A DNA stretch of 64,000 nt from Streptomyces sp. NBC_00576 (GTDB taxonomy: Bacteria > Actinomycetota > Actinomycetes > Streptomycetales > Streptomycetaceae): NCBI RefSeq assembly GCF_036345175.1, contig NZ_CP107780.1, forward strand, positions 4,588,001 through 4,652,000, written 5' to 3'. The position numbers were made by a program, and so were the translations under genes. This document shows, piece after piece, positions 52,001-59,358 of this stretch (position 1 is the first letter of the stretch; each line of letters begins with the position of its first letter). Below the pieces are notes generated by a model. That model saw nothing but the letters and a program-made list of their open reading frames with translations. It was not told where the DNA came from and did no database searches.

Positions 52001-52390
52001 CGGTTCAAGGCTCGCGACGGCGGACTCCGCCTCGTACCGCCGCTCACGATGGGCCGCGAGCAGCCGCTCCAGCTCCTTGAACCGCCGCCCCTGGACAGCG
52101 AACTGACGGCACATCACCGCCAGCGCCTCCGGCACACTCCCGGCGCCCTCGTCGACGTACGCGGTGAGCGCGCCGCGTTCCTTGGCCTGCTGCTCCAACT
52201 CCCGTACCAGGAAGGTCTTTCCGACTCCGGCGTTGCCGTGCACATGGAAGCGGAAGCGGTGGCGTTCGTCGTCCGGCGGCAGGTCGAAGTTGGCCCGGAA
52301 CGCGGCACGTTCGGCACCCCGGCCGACAAATCCGGCACGTCTGCGCTGCTGGATCAGCTGCCGCATCGACGGCCGCGGGTCCTGAGCCAT
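49007..52390 (-). CDS. STAND-type NTPase with a long TPR array
   Basis: 1127 residues. The N-terminal ATPase has a P-loop GNAGVGKT at 52-59, a Walker B-like VPWIVLFLDTYERT near 217 and VTAGQRP; a winged-helix-like region follows. A charged repeat linker GRDGRDGRDGREGRDGG lies at about 525-541, and from about 590 to 950 there are roughly ten tetratricopeptide units (ALADLDRALELDPEHVWALV and close variants). The C-terminus is helical. No nuclease, TIR, protease or DNA-binding effector is seen. STAND proteins act as ligand-triggered switches in signalling or defence; the role here is unknown. It faces the DUF2165 gene across 136 bases. Confidence 0.88.
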   Translation of the reverse strand: MAQDPRPSMRQLIQQRRRAGFVGRGAERAAFRANFDLPPDDERHRFRFHVHGNAGVGKTFLVRELEQQAKERGALTAYVDEGAGSVPEALAVMCRQFAVQGRRFKELERLLAAHRERRYEAESAVASLEPQPESPSAGSLTAARIGLVGAGLIPVVGPLAGVLDADRIAQGADWVRAGIAARLRNQDDVQLVLAPERVLTPVLLAELNDICAVVPWIVLFLDTYERTGPFLDGWLHDIMTTDRYGDLSFPANLVLVTAGQRPFDTGRWGGFADFVADVPLGPFTEAEARGLLADKGVTDEPVVEEVLRLTGGLPVLVSTLAEARPADPDDVGDPSATAVGRFLKWETDPVRQAAALACALPRRLDADVFRAAVDCEEDQLDALYGWLRSLPFVSERGDRIQYHDVVRAPMLRLQRRRSPRGWAERHTRLAETFGRWRAEVEVPLSADELWGEEEWRELRLAESYHLLCASPRAALPVVLRDGVDACDHGEVVARRWARVLVEAGDDNEAAAVASWGRDLIAALSAAEDGRDGRDGRDGREGRDGGVLGALALLLGRAGLDTHGQAVARMLRGRELRLGGEYEKALGEYEQAVALDPGLERAYYGRGVTRAEQRDYAAAIADLDRADELAPDTARVLFVRGDYHRILGHHEEAVRDLDRAVVLGPELAGAWASRGVTRHGTGDTEQALADLDRALELDPEHVWALVRRARVHRSRGDRAAQFADLDRAVALGPELAWVACQRGDALRGADRDAEALADYDRALELDPAYASAYASRGASRSRLGRHGGALADLDKALELYPSYAWALVQRSVVHRRVDGYEASYEDADRAVELEPDSAWALWNRGEALRCLGRFEEARADLDRALSLAPDSVWAIGCRGAVLHELRLYGEALADLDRAVALDPDGAWHLMRRIMTLLAVGRPEDARTDLHRYLVIGDDLAWAHHTLAQIHLLDGRPEDAASALAEAARHGLVEPAGLEELARTQRRAGQWAAARETAERMRVLHEAGGAFCLALAVGGEQGIEAARPVWREADRLASGWELTEGAFDFLHAVIAAGLGDWAGLDGHLASLLSGTREWVDVAWLADLLSEVAQAQTLAQGGAAADGERIAVRLDRVREAREGISRRFTE

Positions 52391-52526
52391 CAGTACGTCT
52401 CCTCGCGTCGTGACAAGTGCCTGGTGGGTGCATCGGTGGCGCGTGCATCAGTCTGGCCCAACTCCCGTGCAGGGAAGGGGAGGACGGCGTGCGAGACGGC
52501 GTACCGGCCGGTCATAGAGTTGCCCC

Positions 52527-53072
52527 ATGACCTCAACAGGTACCCCCCACCCCACCCGTACCGCCCACCCCCCACACACCGCGCTCACCCTCGCCTCGAC
52601 CCTGCTGACGGCGACCGTCGCGCTCTACATAGCCCTCGTGGCACTCGGTAACATCACCGACTTCGACTCGAACCAGCAGTTCGTGCGTCATGTCCTCGCG
52701 ATGGACACCACGTTCAAGGACGACGACCTGATGTGGAGAGCCATCACGTCGAAGGGCCTCCAGGACACGGCGTACGTGGCGATCATCGCGTGGGAGACGC
52801 TCGCCGCGCTCGTCCTCATCGCCGCCACGTGGTTCTGGGTCCGCCGCGACCTCGAACAGGCGCGGCGCATCTCGACGTACGGCCTGCTGATGCTGATGCT
52901 GCTCTTCGGCGCCGGTTTCATCGCGATCGGCGGCGAGTGGTTCGCCATGTGGCAGTCGGGCGACTGGAACGGGCTGGACGCGGCGACGCGGGTGTTCACG
53001 CTGAGCGGGGTCGTGCTGCTGGTGATCCACCTGCCCACGGGTGCGCCCCGAACGGCCGCCGACGAGTCGTAG
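52527..53072 (+). CDS. DUF2165-family small membrane protein
   Basis: 181 residues with four membrane spans (LASTLLTATVALYIALVALG; YVAIIAWETLAALVLIAAT; LMLMLLFGAGFIAIGG; VFTLSGVVLLVIHLP) and the DUF2165 hallmarks NITDFDSNQQFVRHVLAMD, AWETLAA and WFAMWQS. Function unknown. There is no ribosome site; a TANNNT-like hexamer (TAGAGT) about eight bases upstream suggests a leaderless transcript. Confidence 0.87.
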   Translation: MTSTGTPHPTRTAHPPHTALTLASTLLTATVALYIALVALGNITDFDSNQQFVRHVLAMDTTFKDDDLMWRAITSKGLQDTAYVAIIAWETLAALVLIAATWFWVRRDLEQARRISTYGLLMLMLLFGAGFIAIGGEWFAMWQSGDWNGLDAATRVFTLSGVVLLVIHLPTGAPRTAADES

Positions 53073-53107
53073 GAAGGCAGGGCAGGGCAGAGAGCGGCGC
53101 GCGCCGC

Positions 53108-53674
53108 CTACTTGACGACCGTCACCGCGGTCCCCGTGTCGCCGAAGGCCCACAGGGCGGTGCCGTCCGCCTTGGACATACGGATGCCGCCCGTTTTGAC
53201 GCCGAGCGCGGGCTGCGGTGAGGCGCCGTCGACGGCGTTGGAGAAGGCGATCGAGAGCCCGGATCCGGTGGCGAAGAACATGACGTGCTCGATGGCGACG
53301 CCGTCGGAGCCGGTCCGGGCCTCGTCCCGCTGCCCCACCGTGTACCTGCCCGGGTCCGGGCTCACCGAGCCCGGCCACACCACGAACGTACGCCGGGACT
53401 GCTCGCTCGCGTCGACCAGCCAGACCCGCTTCTGCCCGAGCGAGTAGACGACCCGCCGCCCGGTCCCGGACCCGTCGGGAACGGCCACCTCGGCAGCCTG
53501 ACTGTGCTTGCCGGAGGGCTTCGCCGAGGCGGACGCGCTGGGTCTGGCAGCTGCGGCGTGCGGCTGCGGACCCTGCTCGGCCTTCACGGCCAGTGCGGCG
53601 ACCACGGCGACCGCGCCGACGGTCAGACCGGTGACCCAGACCGATGAGGGAAGCCGTCGGGCAGCCACGGTCAC
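53108..53674 (-). CDS. Membrane-anchored, catalytically degenerate L,D-transpeptidase-like protein
   Basis: About 188 residues: one N-terminal span (VGAVAVVAALAV), a Ser/Ala/Pro linker, then about 130 residues with the layout of a YkuD/L,D-transpeptidase domain (VVYSLGQKRVWLVDA, TFVVWPGS, SNAVDGA, GGIRMSKADG, TGTAVTVV). In active enzymes the end reads H-G-x-x-S-x-G-C-I-R-[ML]; here the Cys is Gly (KTGGIRMS) and the His-Gly is missing, so cross-linking activity is not expected. GTG at 53674 after GAGGAG is preferred over TTG at 53689. It might bind cell wall as a pseudoenzyme. Confidence 0.72.
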   Translation of the reverse strand: MTVAARRLPSSVWVTGLTVGAVAVVAALAVKAEQGPQPHAAAARPSASASAKPSGKHSQAAEVAVPDGSGTGRRVVYSLGQKRVWLVDASEQSRRTFVVWPGSVSPDPGRYTVGQRDEARTGSDGVAIEHVMFFATGSGLSIAFSNAVDGASPQPALGVKTGGIRMSKADGTALWAFGDTGTAVTVVK

Positions 53675-53888
53675 GCATCTCCTCAGCAACGGAACCCACC
53701 GCCGGGTCCTCCGCCGGGGGTCGGATCATCGTACTCCGACGCGCACTCCGTCCCTGGCCGCGCGAAAACCGCTGACGGCTTCCGGCGAGGGCGGAGTGTT
53801 GCGCTGCAAACGCTGCAAAAGAATCTCCACAGCCTCGCCAGAGTGATTGACGAGCAGGGTGGGGCGATCTACCTTCTGATCGACTTTC

Positions 53889-53909
53889 CGAACCTAGTTC
53901 GAAATTTCG
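53889..53909. promoter_or_regulatory. Overlapping palindromes resembling LacI-type xylan/arabinan operators
   Basis: CGAAC-CTA-GTTCG overlaps CGAAATTTCG in an AT-rich island 130-150 bases before the GH43 start. The CGAAA/TTTCG half-sites match the general form of Streptomyces operators for xylan- and arabinan-utilisation repressors. The rest of the gap 53675-54038 has no gene. Confidence 0.5.
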
Positions 53910-54038
53910 GCCATTCCGCTTGCCAGGCTGCGTATCCCACGTCCCCACTCCCCCTCCCTCACTCACACGTCACGCAGCCGCTCACTCCGCTCCCAGAGCC
54001 GCACTCGCGTCCGCACCCGCACCTGCTTGGAGATCACG

Positions 54039-55427
54039 ATGAGCGCAAGACCCCAGCCGTCCCGCCGCCTCTTCCTCGGCATGGCCGCCACCACTCCTCT
54101 CGCCATGTCCGGCGTGATGACCCTCGGCGCCGGCACCGCCCACGCGGCCGACTCGGCGTACGTGATGTGCTACTTCACCGAGTCGACGAGCCTCGGCGCG
54201 GGCACCGACTACGGCCTCCACCTGGCCGTCAGCACCGACTCGCTGAACTGGACGCCGCTGAACCAGAACAATCCCGTGGTCACCCCCACCGCGGGCGCCC
54301 TCGGCCTGCGCGACCCGTTCCTCATGCGCAAGCAGGACGGCACGTTCGTCGTCCTCGCCACCGACCTCAAGGGCACGGACTGGTCGTACAACAGCCAGTA
54401 CATCCACGTCTGGGACTCGGCCGACCTGCGCACCTTCACCGGCTACCGCCGCCTCAAACTCCACGACATGACCACGCACAGCTGGGCACCCGAGGCGTTC
54501 TGGGACGCGGGGCGGGGCCAGTACGCGGTGATCTACTCGGCGGTCAACTCCAGCGGCCACAACGTCATCATGGTCAACTACACCAGCGACTTCGTCACGG
54601 CGTCGGCCCCGCAGGTCTTCTTCGACCCCGGGTACGAAGTGATCGACGGGGACATGGCGGTGGGCGTCAACGGCTACAACTACCTGTTCTTCAAGAAGAA
54701 CCAGACACTGGTCTCCGCGCGCTCCACCACCCTCAACCCGGGCAGCTTCACCGAGTACAGCGCGGGCGTGTCGCACGGCGGCACGGAAGCCCCGACGGTG
54801 TTCAAGTCGCTGACGTCGGGCAACTGGTACCTCTGGGGTGACACCTACACACCGAACGGCGTGTTCTACGCCTGGCAGACCAGCAACCTGGCCTCCGGCA
54901 CCTGGACCGCGCTCGACCAGAAGACGTACACCCAGCCGGTCAACTCCAAGCACTGCGGCATCACGACGATCACGACAACCGAGTACAACAACCTGCTCAC
55001 CAAGTGGGGCACCCCGGCCTGGAACCGCCTCAAGTCGTACAACTTCCCGGCCCGTTACGTCCGCCACGCCAACTACGTGGCCCGCATCGACGAGTACCCC
55101 TTCGACCTGTACACCGACTCGGAGTGGAAACTGGTCCCGGGCCTGGCCGACAGCGCGGGGGTCTCCTTCCAGTCGGTCAACTACCCGACGCGCTACCTCC
55201 GGCACTACAACTACGCGCTCCAACTCGACGTGAACGACGGCACGTCGACGTTCGCAGGCGACGCGACGTTCTATCGGACGGCTGGGCTGGCGGACAGTTC
55301 GTGGGCGTCGTTCCGGTCGTACAACAACCCGACGCGGTACATACGGCACTCGAACTACGTGCTGCGGATCGACCCGATCTCCACGGCTACGGAGCAGCAG
55401 GACGCTACGTTCCGGGTGGGGTACTGA
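54039..55427 (+). CDS. Tat-exported GH43 glycosidase with C-terminal AbfB (CBM42) domain
   Basis: About 462 residues. The signal peptide is Tat-type (SRRLFLGMAA ending GTAHA). The GH43 five-bladed propeller (about 45-320) shows RDPFLMRK and the general acid Glu in HSWAPEAFWD. The AbfB domain (about 325-462) has three repeats of the arabinofuranose-binding pattern: FPARYVRHANYVARID, YPTRYLRHYNYALQLD and NPTRYIRHSNYVLRID. The enzyme probably removes arabinofuranose side chains from arabinoxylan or arabinan. ATG at 54039 follows GGAGATCACG. Confidence 0.92.
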   Translation: MSARPQPSRRLFLGMAATTPLAMSGVMTLGAGTAHAADSAYVMCYFTESTSLGAGTDYGLHLAVSTDSLNWTPLNQNNPVVTPTAGALGLRDPFLMRKQDGTFVVLATDLKGTDWSYNSQYIHVWDSADLRTFTGYRRLKLHDMTTHSWAPEAFWDAGRGQYAVIYSAVNSSGHNVIMVNYTSDFVTASAPQVFFDPGYEVIDGDMAVGVNGYNYLFFKKNQTLVSARSTTLNPGSFTEYSAGVSHGGTEAPTVFKSLTSGNWYLWGDTYTPNGVFYAWQTSNLASGTWTALDQKTYTQPVNSKHCGITTITTTEYNNLLTKWGTPAWNRLKSYNFPARYVRHANYVARIDEYPFDLYTDSEWKLVPGLADSAGVSFQSVNYPTRYLRHYNYALQLDVNDGTSTFAGDATFYRTAGLADSSWASFRSYNNPTRYIRHSNYVLRIDPISTATEQQDATFRVGY

Positions 55428-55483
55428 GCGAGTACTCGCCCCAACTGCCTTGAGCCGAAAGGCATCTCGGGGCCCCTGACTCC

Positions 55484-55518
55484 CTGCCGGTGCACCGGCG
55501 CTGCCCGTGCACCGGCAG
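55484..55518 (+). terminator. Hairpin downstream of the GH43 gene
   Basis: Perfect 12-bp arms CTGCCGGTGCAC and GTGCACCGGCAG with an 11-base loop, 57 bases after the stop. Between here and 55902 no gene is seen. Confidence 0.7.
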
Positions 55519-55902
55519 CAACCTCAGCCATCCGTCGCCGAGTGGAACGCGGTGGTCGCTCGTCCTGTACCGGCAGGACGTCAGTGCCAGGTGGCAGGCC
55601 CTACCCGGAATAGGCGAGCCCGTGAGCGGCGGCTTCTCTGTCGAGTTCAGCCCGTCGACCTGAGTGTTTCTCGCCGGCGGCCGGGGCGTTCGACGGTGCG
55701 CCGAACAGGTCGAGGGATGTTGACGGAGCCGGCGGGCGACGGCATGATGACCGACTGCGTGGCCTACGCCGAACCTCCCGCGACCGTCCCCAGCACGGTC
55801 TCCCCCGGAGGCAAAGGGACCAGCGTCTCAGGTCGTTGTCGCAGCCCGATCGCCTCGGGCGAGGTTGCTGGGGAGCCGTCGCTCAAGGCGTGGAAGGCCG
55901 CG

Positions 55903-56916
55903 ATGACAGCCCGTAGGAACTTCAAGCGCCAGGTGCGTGCCCGCGCCGCCAAGACCGGCGAGTCCTACACGTCCGCCCTCCGGCACTTCCGTCCGACTCC
56001 ATCAGGAGACGTCATGCCGGAAGCAAGGAACCCCAAGAGTGTGCGGTTTGCCGTAGCGCAGACCCCCGTACGCGATGACCCCCGAGACGTCGAAGCGCTG
56101 CGCGAAAGCGGGCGTGAGGTCCGTGCTCTGATGCGCGAGGCCAGTGCTCAGGGGGCGAAAATCGTGCACTTTCCGGAAGGCGCGATCTGCTTTCCCAGCA
56201 AACATGTCATGTCCGTCGACGGCCCGGACGCGGTCGGCCCGGCGGACTGGGATCGGTGCCAGTGGCCGGTGCTCCAATCGGAGTTGGCTGCGATCGCCGA
56301 GCTGGCCCGCGAGTTGCGGCTGTGGACGGTGATCGCATCGGTGCACCGCTTGACCGGCCCGAACCGCCCGCACAACAGCCTCTACGTCATCTCCGACCGC
56401 GGCGAGGTCGTCACGCGTTATGACGAGCGCCTGCTGTCGAAGACGAAGGTCTCGTACATGTACTCGCCGGGCGTCTCACCGGTGACCTTCGAGGTCGGCG
56501 GTGTGCGATTCGGCTGCCTGCTCGGCATGGAGATCCACTACCCGGAGTTGTTCGCAGAGTACGAGAAGCTGAATGTCGACTGCGTCCTGTTCTCCACCAG
56601 CGGCACCTCGGGCAACACCGCCGTCCAAGCCCAAGGCCACGCCGCGGTCAACAGCTACTGGGTCAGCATGTCGGTGCCGACGCAGCACAGCACCACCGCA
56701 CCGTCCGGAATCGTCGCCCCCAATGGTGACTGGCTTGCGCGGTGCCCCACGGACGACTCGCCATCGGTAGCCGTCGTGAACCTCGACGACAGTTCCGAGG
56801 CCGCCGCCGACGCAGTGACCTACGGGCGTCCCTGGCGTCGTGAGGCGCGCTCGGGCATCTACACGGAGCATCAGGTGAGCGACCCGCGCAGCGAAGACCG
56901 GACAGCGGCCTTCTAG
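55903..56916 (+). CDS. Nitrilase-superfamily protein with a basic N-terminal extension and no canonical catalytic Cys
   Basis: 337 residues from ATG 55903 (GGAAGG five bases upstream) or 300 from ATG 56014 (AGGAG upstream). The first 37 residues (NFKRQVRARAAKTGESYTSA) form a basic amphipathic segment that I have seen at the start of unrelated actinobacterial proteins. The rest is a carbon-nitrogen hydrolase fold with the Glu in HFPEGAICFP and Lys in LLSKTKVSY. The third motif reads FGCLLGMEIHYPEL: relative to G-x-x-x-C-Y-D-x-x-F-P-E the Cys position is Gly, with a Cys three residues earlier. Amidase activity is therefore doubtful unless that Cys substitutes. Confidence 0.82.
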   Translation: MTARRNFKRQVRARAAKTGESYTSALRHFRPTPSGDVMPEARNPKSVRFAVAQTPVRDDPRDVEALRESGREVRALMREASAQGAKIVHFPEGAICFPSKHVMSVDGPDAVGPADWDRCQWPVLQSELAAIAELARELRLWTVIASVHRLTGPNRPHNSLYVISDRGEVVTRYDERLLSKTKVSYMYSPGVSPVTFEVGGVRFGCLLGMEIHYPELFAEYEKLNVDCVLFSTSGTSGNTAVQAQGHAAVNSYWVSMSVPTQHSTTAPSGIVAPNGDWLARCPTDDSPSVAVVNLDDSSEAAADAVTYGRPWRREARSGIYTEHQVSDPRSEDRTAAF

Positions 56917-56942
56917 TGGCTTGTCACGCGGCCTTGGCCAGG
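56917..56942. repeat. Short IS-end-like sequence left of the GlxA/epimerase pair
   Basis: GGCTTGTCACGCGGCCTTGG closely matches GGCTCGTCATGCGGCCTTGC at 59033, the 3' end of the IS630-type relic, in the same orientation. Two direct copies of this scar flank the GlxA/epimerase module. Confidence 0.45.
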
Positions 56943-57126
56943 TGATCGACCTGCTGCGCGTCGGCCCGCAGATGGTCTTCAAGGTCTGATCTCGGAGACG
57001 GCCGTGGGACGTTGGCCCTCGGCAGGACTGCTCCGGTCGACGGATCCAGAAGGCGGACGGTGCAACAGATCGTGGCCGTCGCAGTGCAGACGGGTGCCCT
57101 ACCGCGGCGTGGTCATGCTGCCAACC

Positions 57127-58068
57127 TCAGCGGGAGGCACCAGTGGGCGCTCGGTTGAAGCTCGCGCGATAGGCCGTGGGAGTGAGGCCGACCCGGCCGA
57201 CCATGTGCTTGCGGAGGGAGTCCGCGCTGCCCAGGCCGCTGTTCTGGGCTACCTGGTTCATGGGCAGTTCGGTCGTCTCCAGCAGTTCTTTGGCCCGGTC
57301 GATGCGCCGGTGGAGCAACCACTGGAGCGGGCTCAGCCCGGTCTCTGCGTGGAAGCGCCGGGTGAGGGTGCGCACGCTCGTCCTGGCGTGACCTGCCAGG
57401 TCGGTCAGGGTGAGCGGGCGATCAAGGTGTTCGAGCGCCCAGACGCGTGTGGGGGCGAGCGAGGTGCCGCGTTCCGGCGGTAGCGGTGTCTGGATGAACT
57501 GGGACTGGCCGCCCGGCCGTACGGGAGGGACGACCGCGAGCCGCGCGGCCGTGTTGGCGACCGCCGCGCCGTAGTCGATTCTGACCAGATGCAGGCACAG
57601 GTCGATGGCGGCGGCTGCGCCCGCAGAGGTGAAGATGCCGCCGTCCTCGACGAAGAGGAGGTCGGGCTGCACATCGATGGACGGGAAGCGAGTGGCGAGG
57701 TCGTCGGCCAGCCCCCAGTGGGTCGTGGCGCGGAGCCCGTCGAGCAGGCCGGTCTGGGCCAGTACGAAAGCACCCGTACACAGGGAGGCGATCCGCGCGC
57801 CGGTAGCCGCGGCTTTCCGCAGGGCGTCGAGGACCTCCGTGGGGGCCTGCTCGCCGCCGCTGCCGACGGCGATCACCGTGTCGGCGCCCTCGGCCGCGTC
57901 CAGGCCGTCCAGCACCACGATGTCGGGGCCGCCGACGGTAGGCATCGGGCCGGGCCGCGCCGCGCAGATGCGCACGTCGTAGTCCGGGACGCTGTTGAAC
58001 ACCATCAGCGGGATCGAGACGTCGAAGCTCAGTACGGGCGGCACGATGACCGAGGTGACGCGGTGCAT
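57127..58068 (-). CDS. GlxA-family AraC-type regulator (second copy in window)
   Basis: 313 residues. A DJ-1/PfpI-like domain (about 8-180; IASLCTGAFVLAQTGLLDG and TTHWGLADDLATRFP) and a C-terminal AraC HTH (about 220-305; RTSVRTLTRRFHAETGLSPL and GLGSADSLRKHMVGRVG). Architecture matches the GlxA protein at 14960-15940. It is divergent from an NAD-epimerase-like gene, 71 bases apart, and probably regulates it. The 210 bases downstream (56917-57126) hold only an IS-like scar. Confidence 0.9.
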   Translation of the reverse strand: MHRVTSVIVPPVLSFDVSIPLMVFNSVPDYDVRICAARPGPMPTVGGPDIVVLDGLDAAEGADTVIAVGSGGEQAPTEVLDALRKAAATGARIASLCTGAFVLAQTGLLDGLRATTHWGLADDLATRFPSIDVQPDLLFVEDGGIFTSAGAAAAIDLCLHLVRIDYGAAVANTAARLAVVPPVRPGGQSQFIQTPLPPERGTSLAPTRVWALEHLDRPLTLTDLAGHARTSVRTLTRRFHAETGLSPLQWLLHRRIDRAKELLETTELPMNQVAQNSGLGSADSLRKHMVGRVGLTPTAYRASFNRAPTGASR

Positions 58069-58139
58069 GGCCAGAACCTCCGGAAGGATGTCATTCAGGC
58101 CACTATCCTACGAGGGTGCGGAGCGGCAGCGTTGTCGGC

Positions 58140-59030
58140 ATGAAATCTCATGTGATCGTGGGTCGCGGGGCCGCCGCGTCGAAGACCGCTCTGCTGCTGG
58201 CTGAGGACGGCGAGCGGGTTCAAATGATCAGCCGGACCGGCGGCGGGCCCGAGCACCCGCTCATCGACAAGGTCGCCGCTGACGCGACCGACACCGATCG
58301 GCTCACCGACCTGACGGAGGGGGCGGACACGCTGTTCACCACCGCCGCGCCGCCATACCACCTCTGGCCCGAGCAGTTTCCGGTCTTGTCGGCGTCGCTC
58401 CTCAGCGCGGTAAGGCGGACCGGTGTCGCGTACGTGATGCTCGGAAACCACTACGCGTATGGGCCGGTGAGCGGGCCGATAACGCCGGCCCTCCCCCTGG
58501 CCGCGACCGGCCCCAAGGGGCGGGTCAGGGCGCAAGTATGGGAGGAGGCCGCCGCCTCAGGCGTGAAGGTCACCGAGGTGCGGGCTGCCCAGTTCTACGG
58601 CTCCGGCGCCGTCTCGGTGTTCAGTCTCATGGTGCAGCGGCAGGTCATGGAAGGCACGCTGGCCCTGGTGCCACAAGAACTCGACGTGCCGCACAGTTAC
58701 TCGGCGATCGGCGACACCGCGCGCACGCTGGTCGCCGCGAGCCGCAACGAACAGGCGTACGGCCGGGCCTGGCACGTACCCACCTCGACCCTGTCGGTGC
58801 GGGAACTGGCCGTGCGACTCGCCGAACTCTCTGGGGCACCGGAACCGCGGATGGAAGAGATGACCGAACGCGATCTGACCCTGCTCGCGTTCACCGAGCC
58901 GTTCTGGGCGGAAATGCACGAAGTGCTCACCAAGCCGGGTGAGCCGTTCGTCATCGACTACTCCGAGACCGAGAAGATCCTCGGCATGAGCGCCACTCCG
59001 GTCGACGACGTGCTCCGGGAAGTGATCTAG
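58140..59030 (+). CDS. NAD-dependent epimerase/dehydratase-like protein
   Basis: About 296 residues. Atypical-SDR Rossmann start HVIVGRGAAASKTALLLAED, where the glycine pattern is degenerate (G-R-G-A-A-A-S, lacking the last Gly). Substrate-side features include YVMLGNHYAYGP, FYGSGAVS and HVPTSTLSVRELAVRLAELSG. NAD(P) binding may be weakened. ATG at 58140 is used. Divergent from a GlxA regulator. Its end overlaps an IS630-type relic by four bases, so its C-terminus may have been altered by the insertion. Confidence 0.83.
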   Translation: MKSHVIVGRGAAASKTALLLAEDGERVQMISRTGGGPEHPLIDKVAADATDTDRLTDLTEGADTLFTTAAPPYHLWPEQFPVLSASLLSAVRRTGVAYVMLGNHYAYGPVSGPITPALPLAATGPKGRVRAQVWEEAAASGVKVTEVRAAQFYGSGAVSVFSLMVQRQVMEGTLALVPQELDVPHSYSAIGDTARTLVAASRNEQAYGRAWHVPTSTLSVRELAVRLAELSGAPEPRMEEMTERDLTLLAFTEPFWAEMHEVLTKPGEPFVIDYSETEKILGMSATPVDDVLREVI

Positions 59031-59350
59031 AGCGGCTCGTCATGCGGCCTTGCCGGGTATTCGGTCCACGAACGGATCGGCGAGGCGGGTGCAAAGTTCG
59101 TCTTCGGGCCGGCGCGGGCATTGCGCCAGCGGACGTAGGCGGCGATGGCGGCGATGGCGGCGATGGCGGCGATGGCGGCATTCTGCTCTTCATGGCTGCG
59201 GTGGTCGGTGCCGTTGAGCGCGAAGTAGCGCAAGGCCGCGAACTCGGCCTCGATCCGGGTCAGCCAGGAGCCATGGGGCGGCAGAAAGACCAGCTGGATG
59301 TCGTTGTCAGCTGCCCAGGCACGCACCTTGGCGTGAACGCGTGGCTGCTT
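59027..59350 (-). pseudogene. C-terminal relic of an IS630-family transposase
   Basis: The sequence reads VRAWAADNDIQLVFLPPHGS, then WLTRIEAEFAALRYFALNGTD, EEQNAAI, WRNARAGPKTNFA and SPIRSWTEYPA, the DDE-transposase tail of the IS630 group. The N-terminal two thirds are gone, and a one-base deletion near the end converts the usual Y-P-A-K-A-A stop into a short extension. The AAIAA codons are expanded by extra 9-bp units. No terminal inverted repeats were found. It is immobile debris. Confidence 0.82.
59138..59180. repeat. 9-bp tandem repeat inside the IS630 relic
   Basis: GGCGGCGAT occurs four times in a row, adding Ala-Ala-Ile units to the relic. Intact relatives appear to have a single unit, so this is recent slippage in a gene no longer under selection. 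Confidence 0.7.
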
Positions 59351-59358
59351 CCGCAGCG

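Noticed and set aside
59138..59180. CRISPR-like or regulatory repeat
   Set aside because: Units are contiguous 9-mers without spacers inside a transposase relic.
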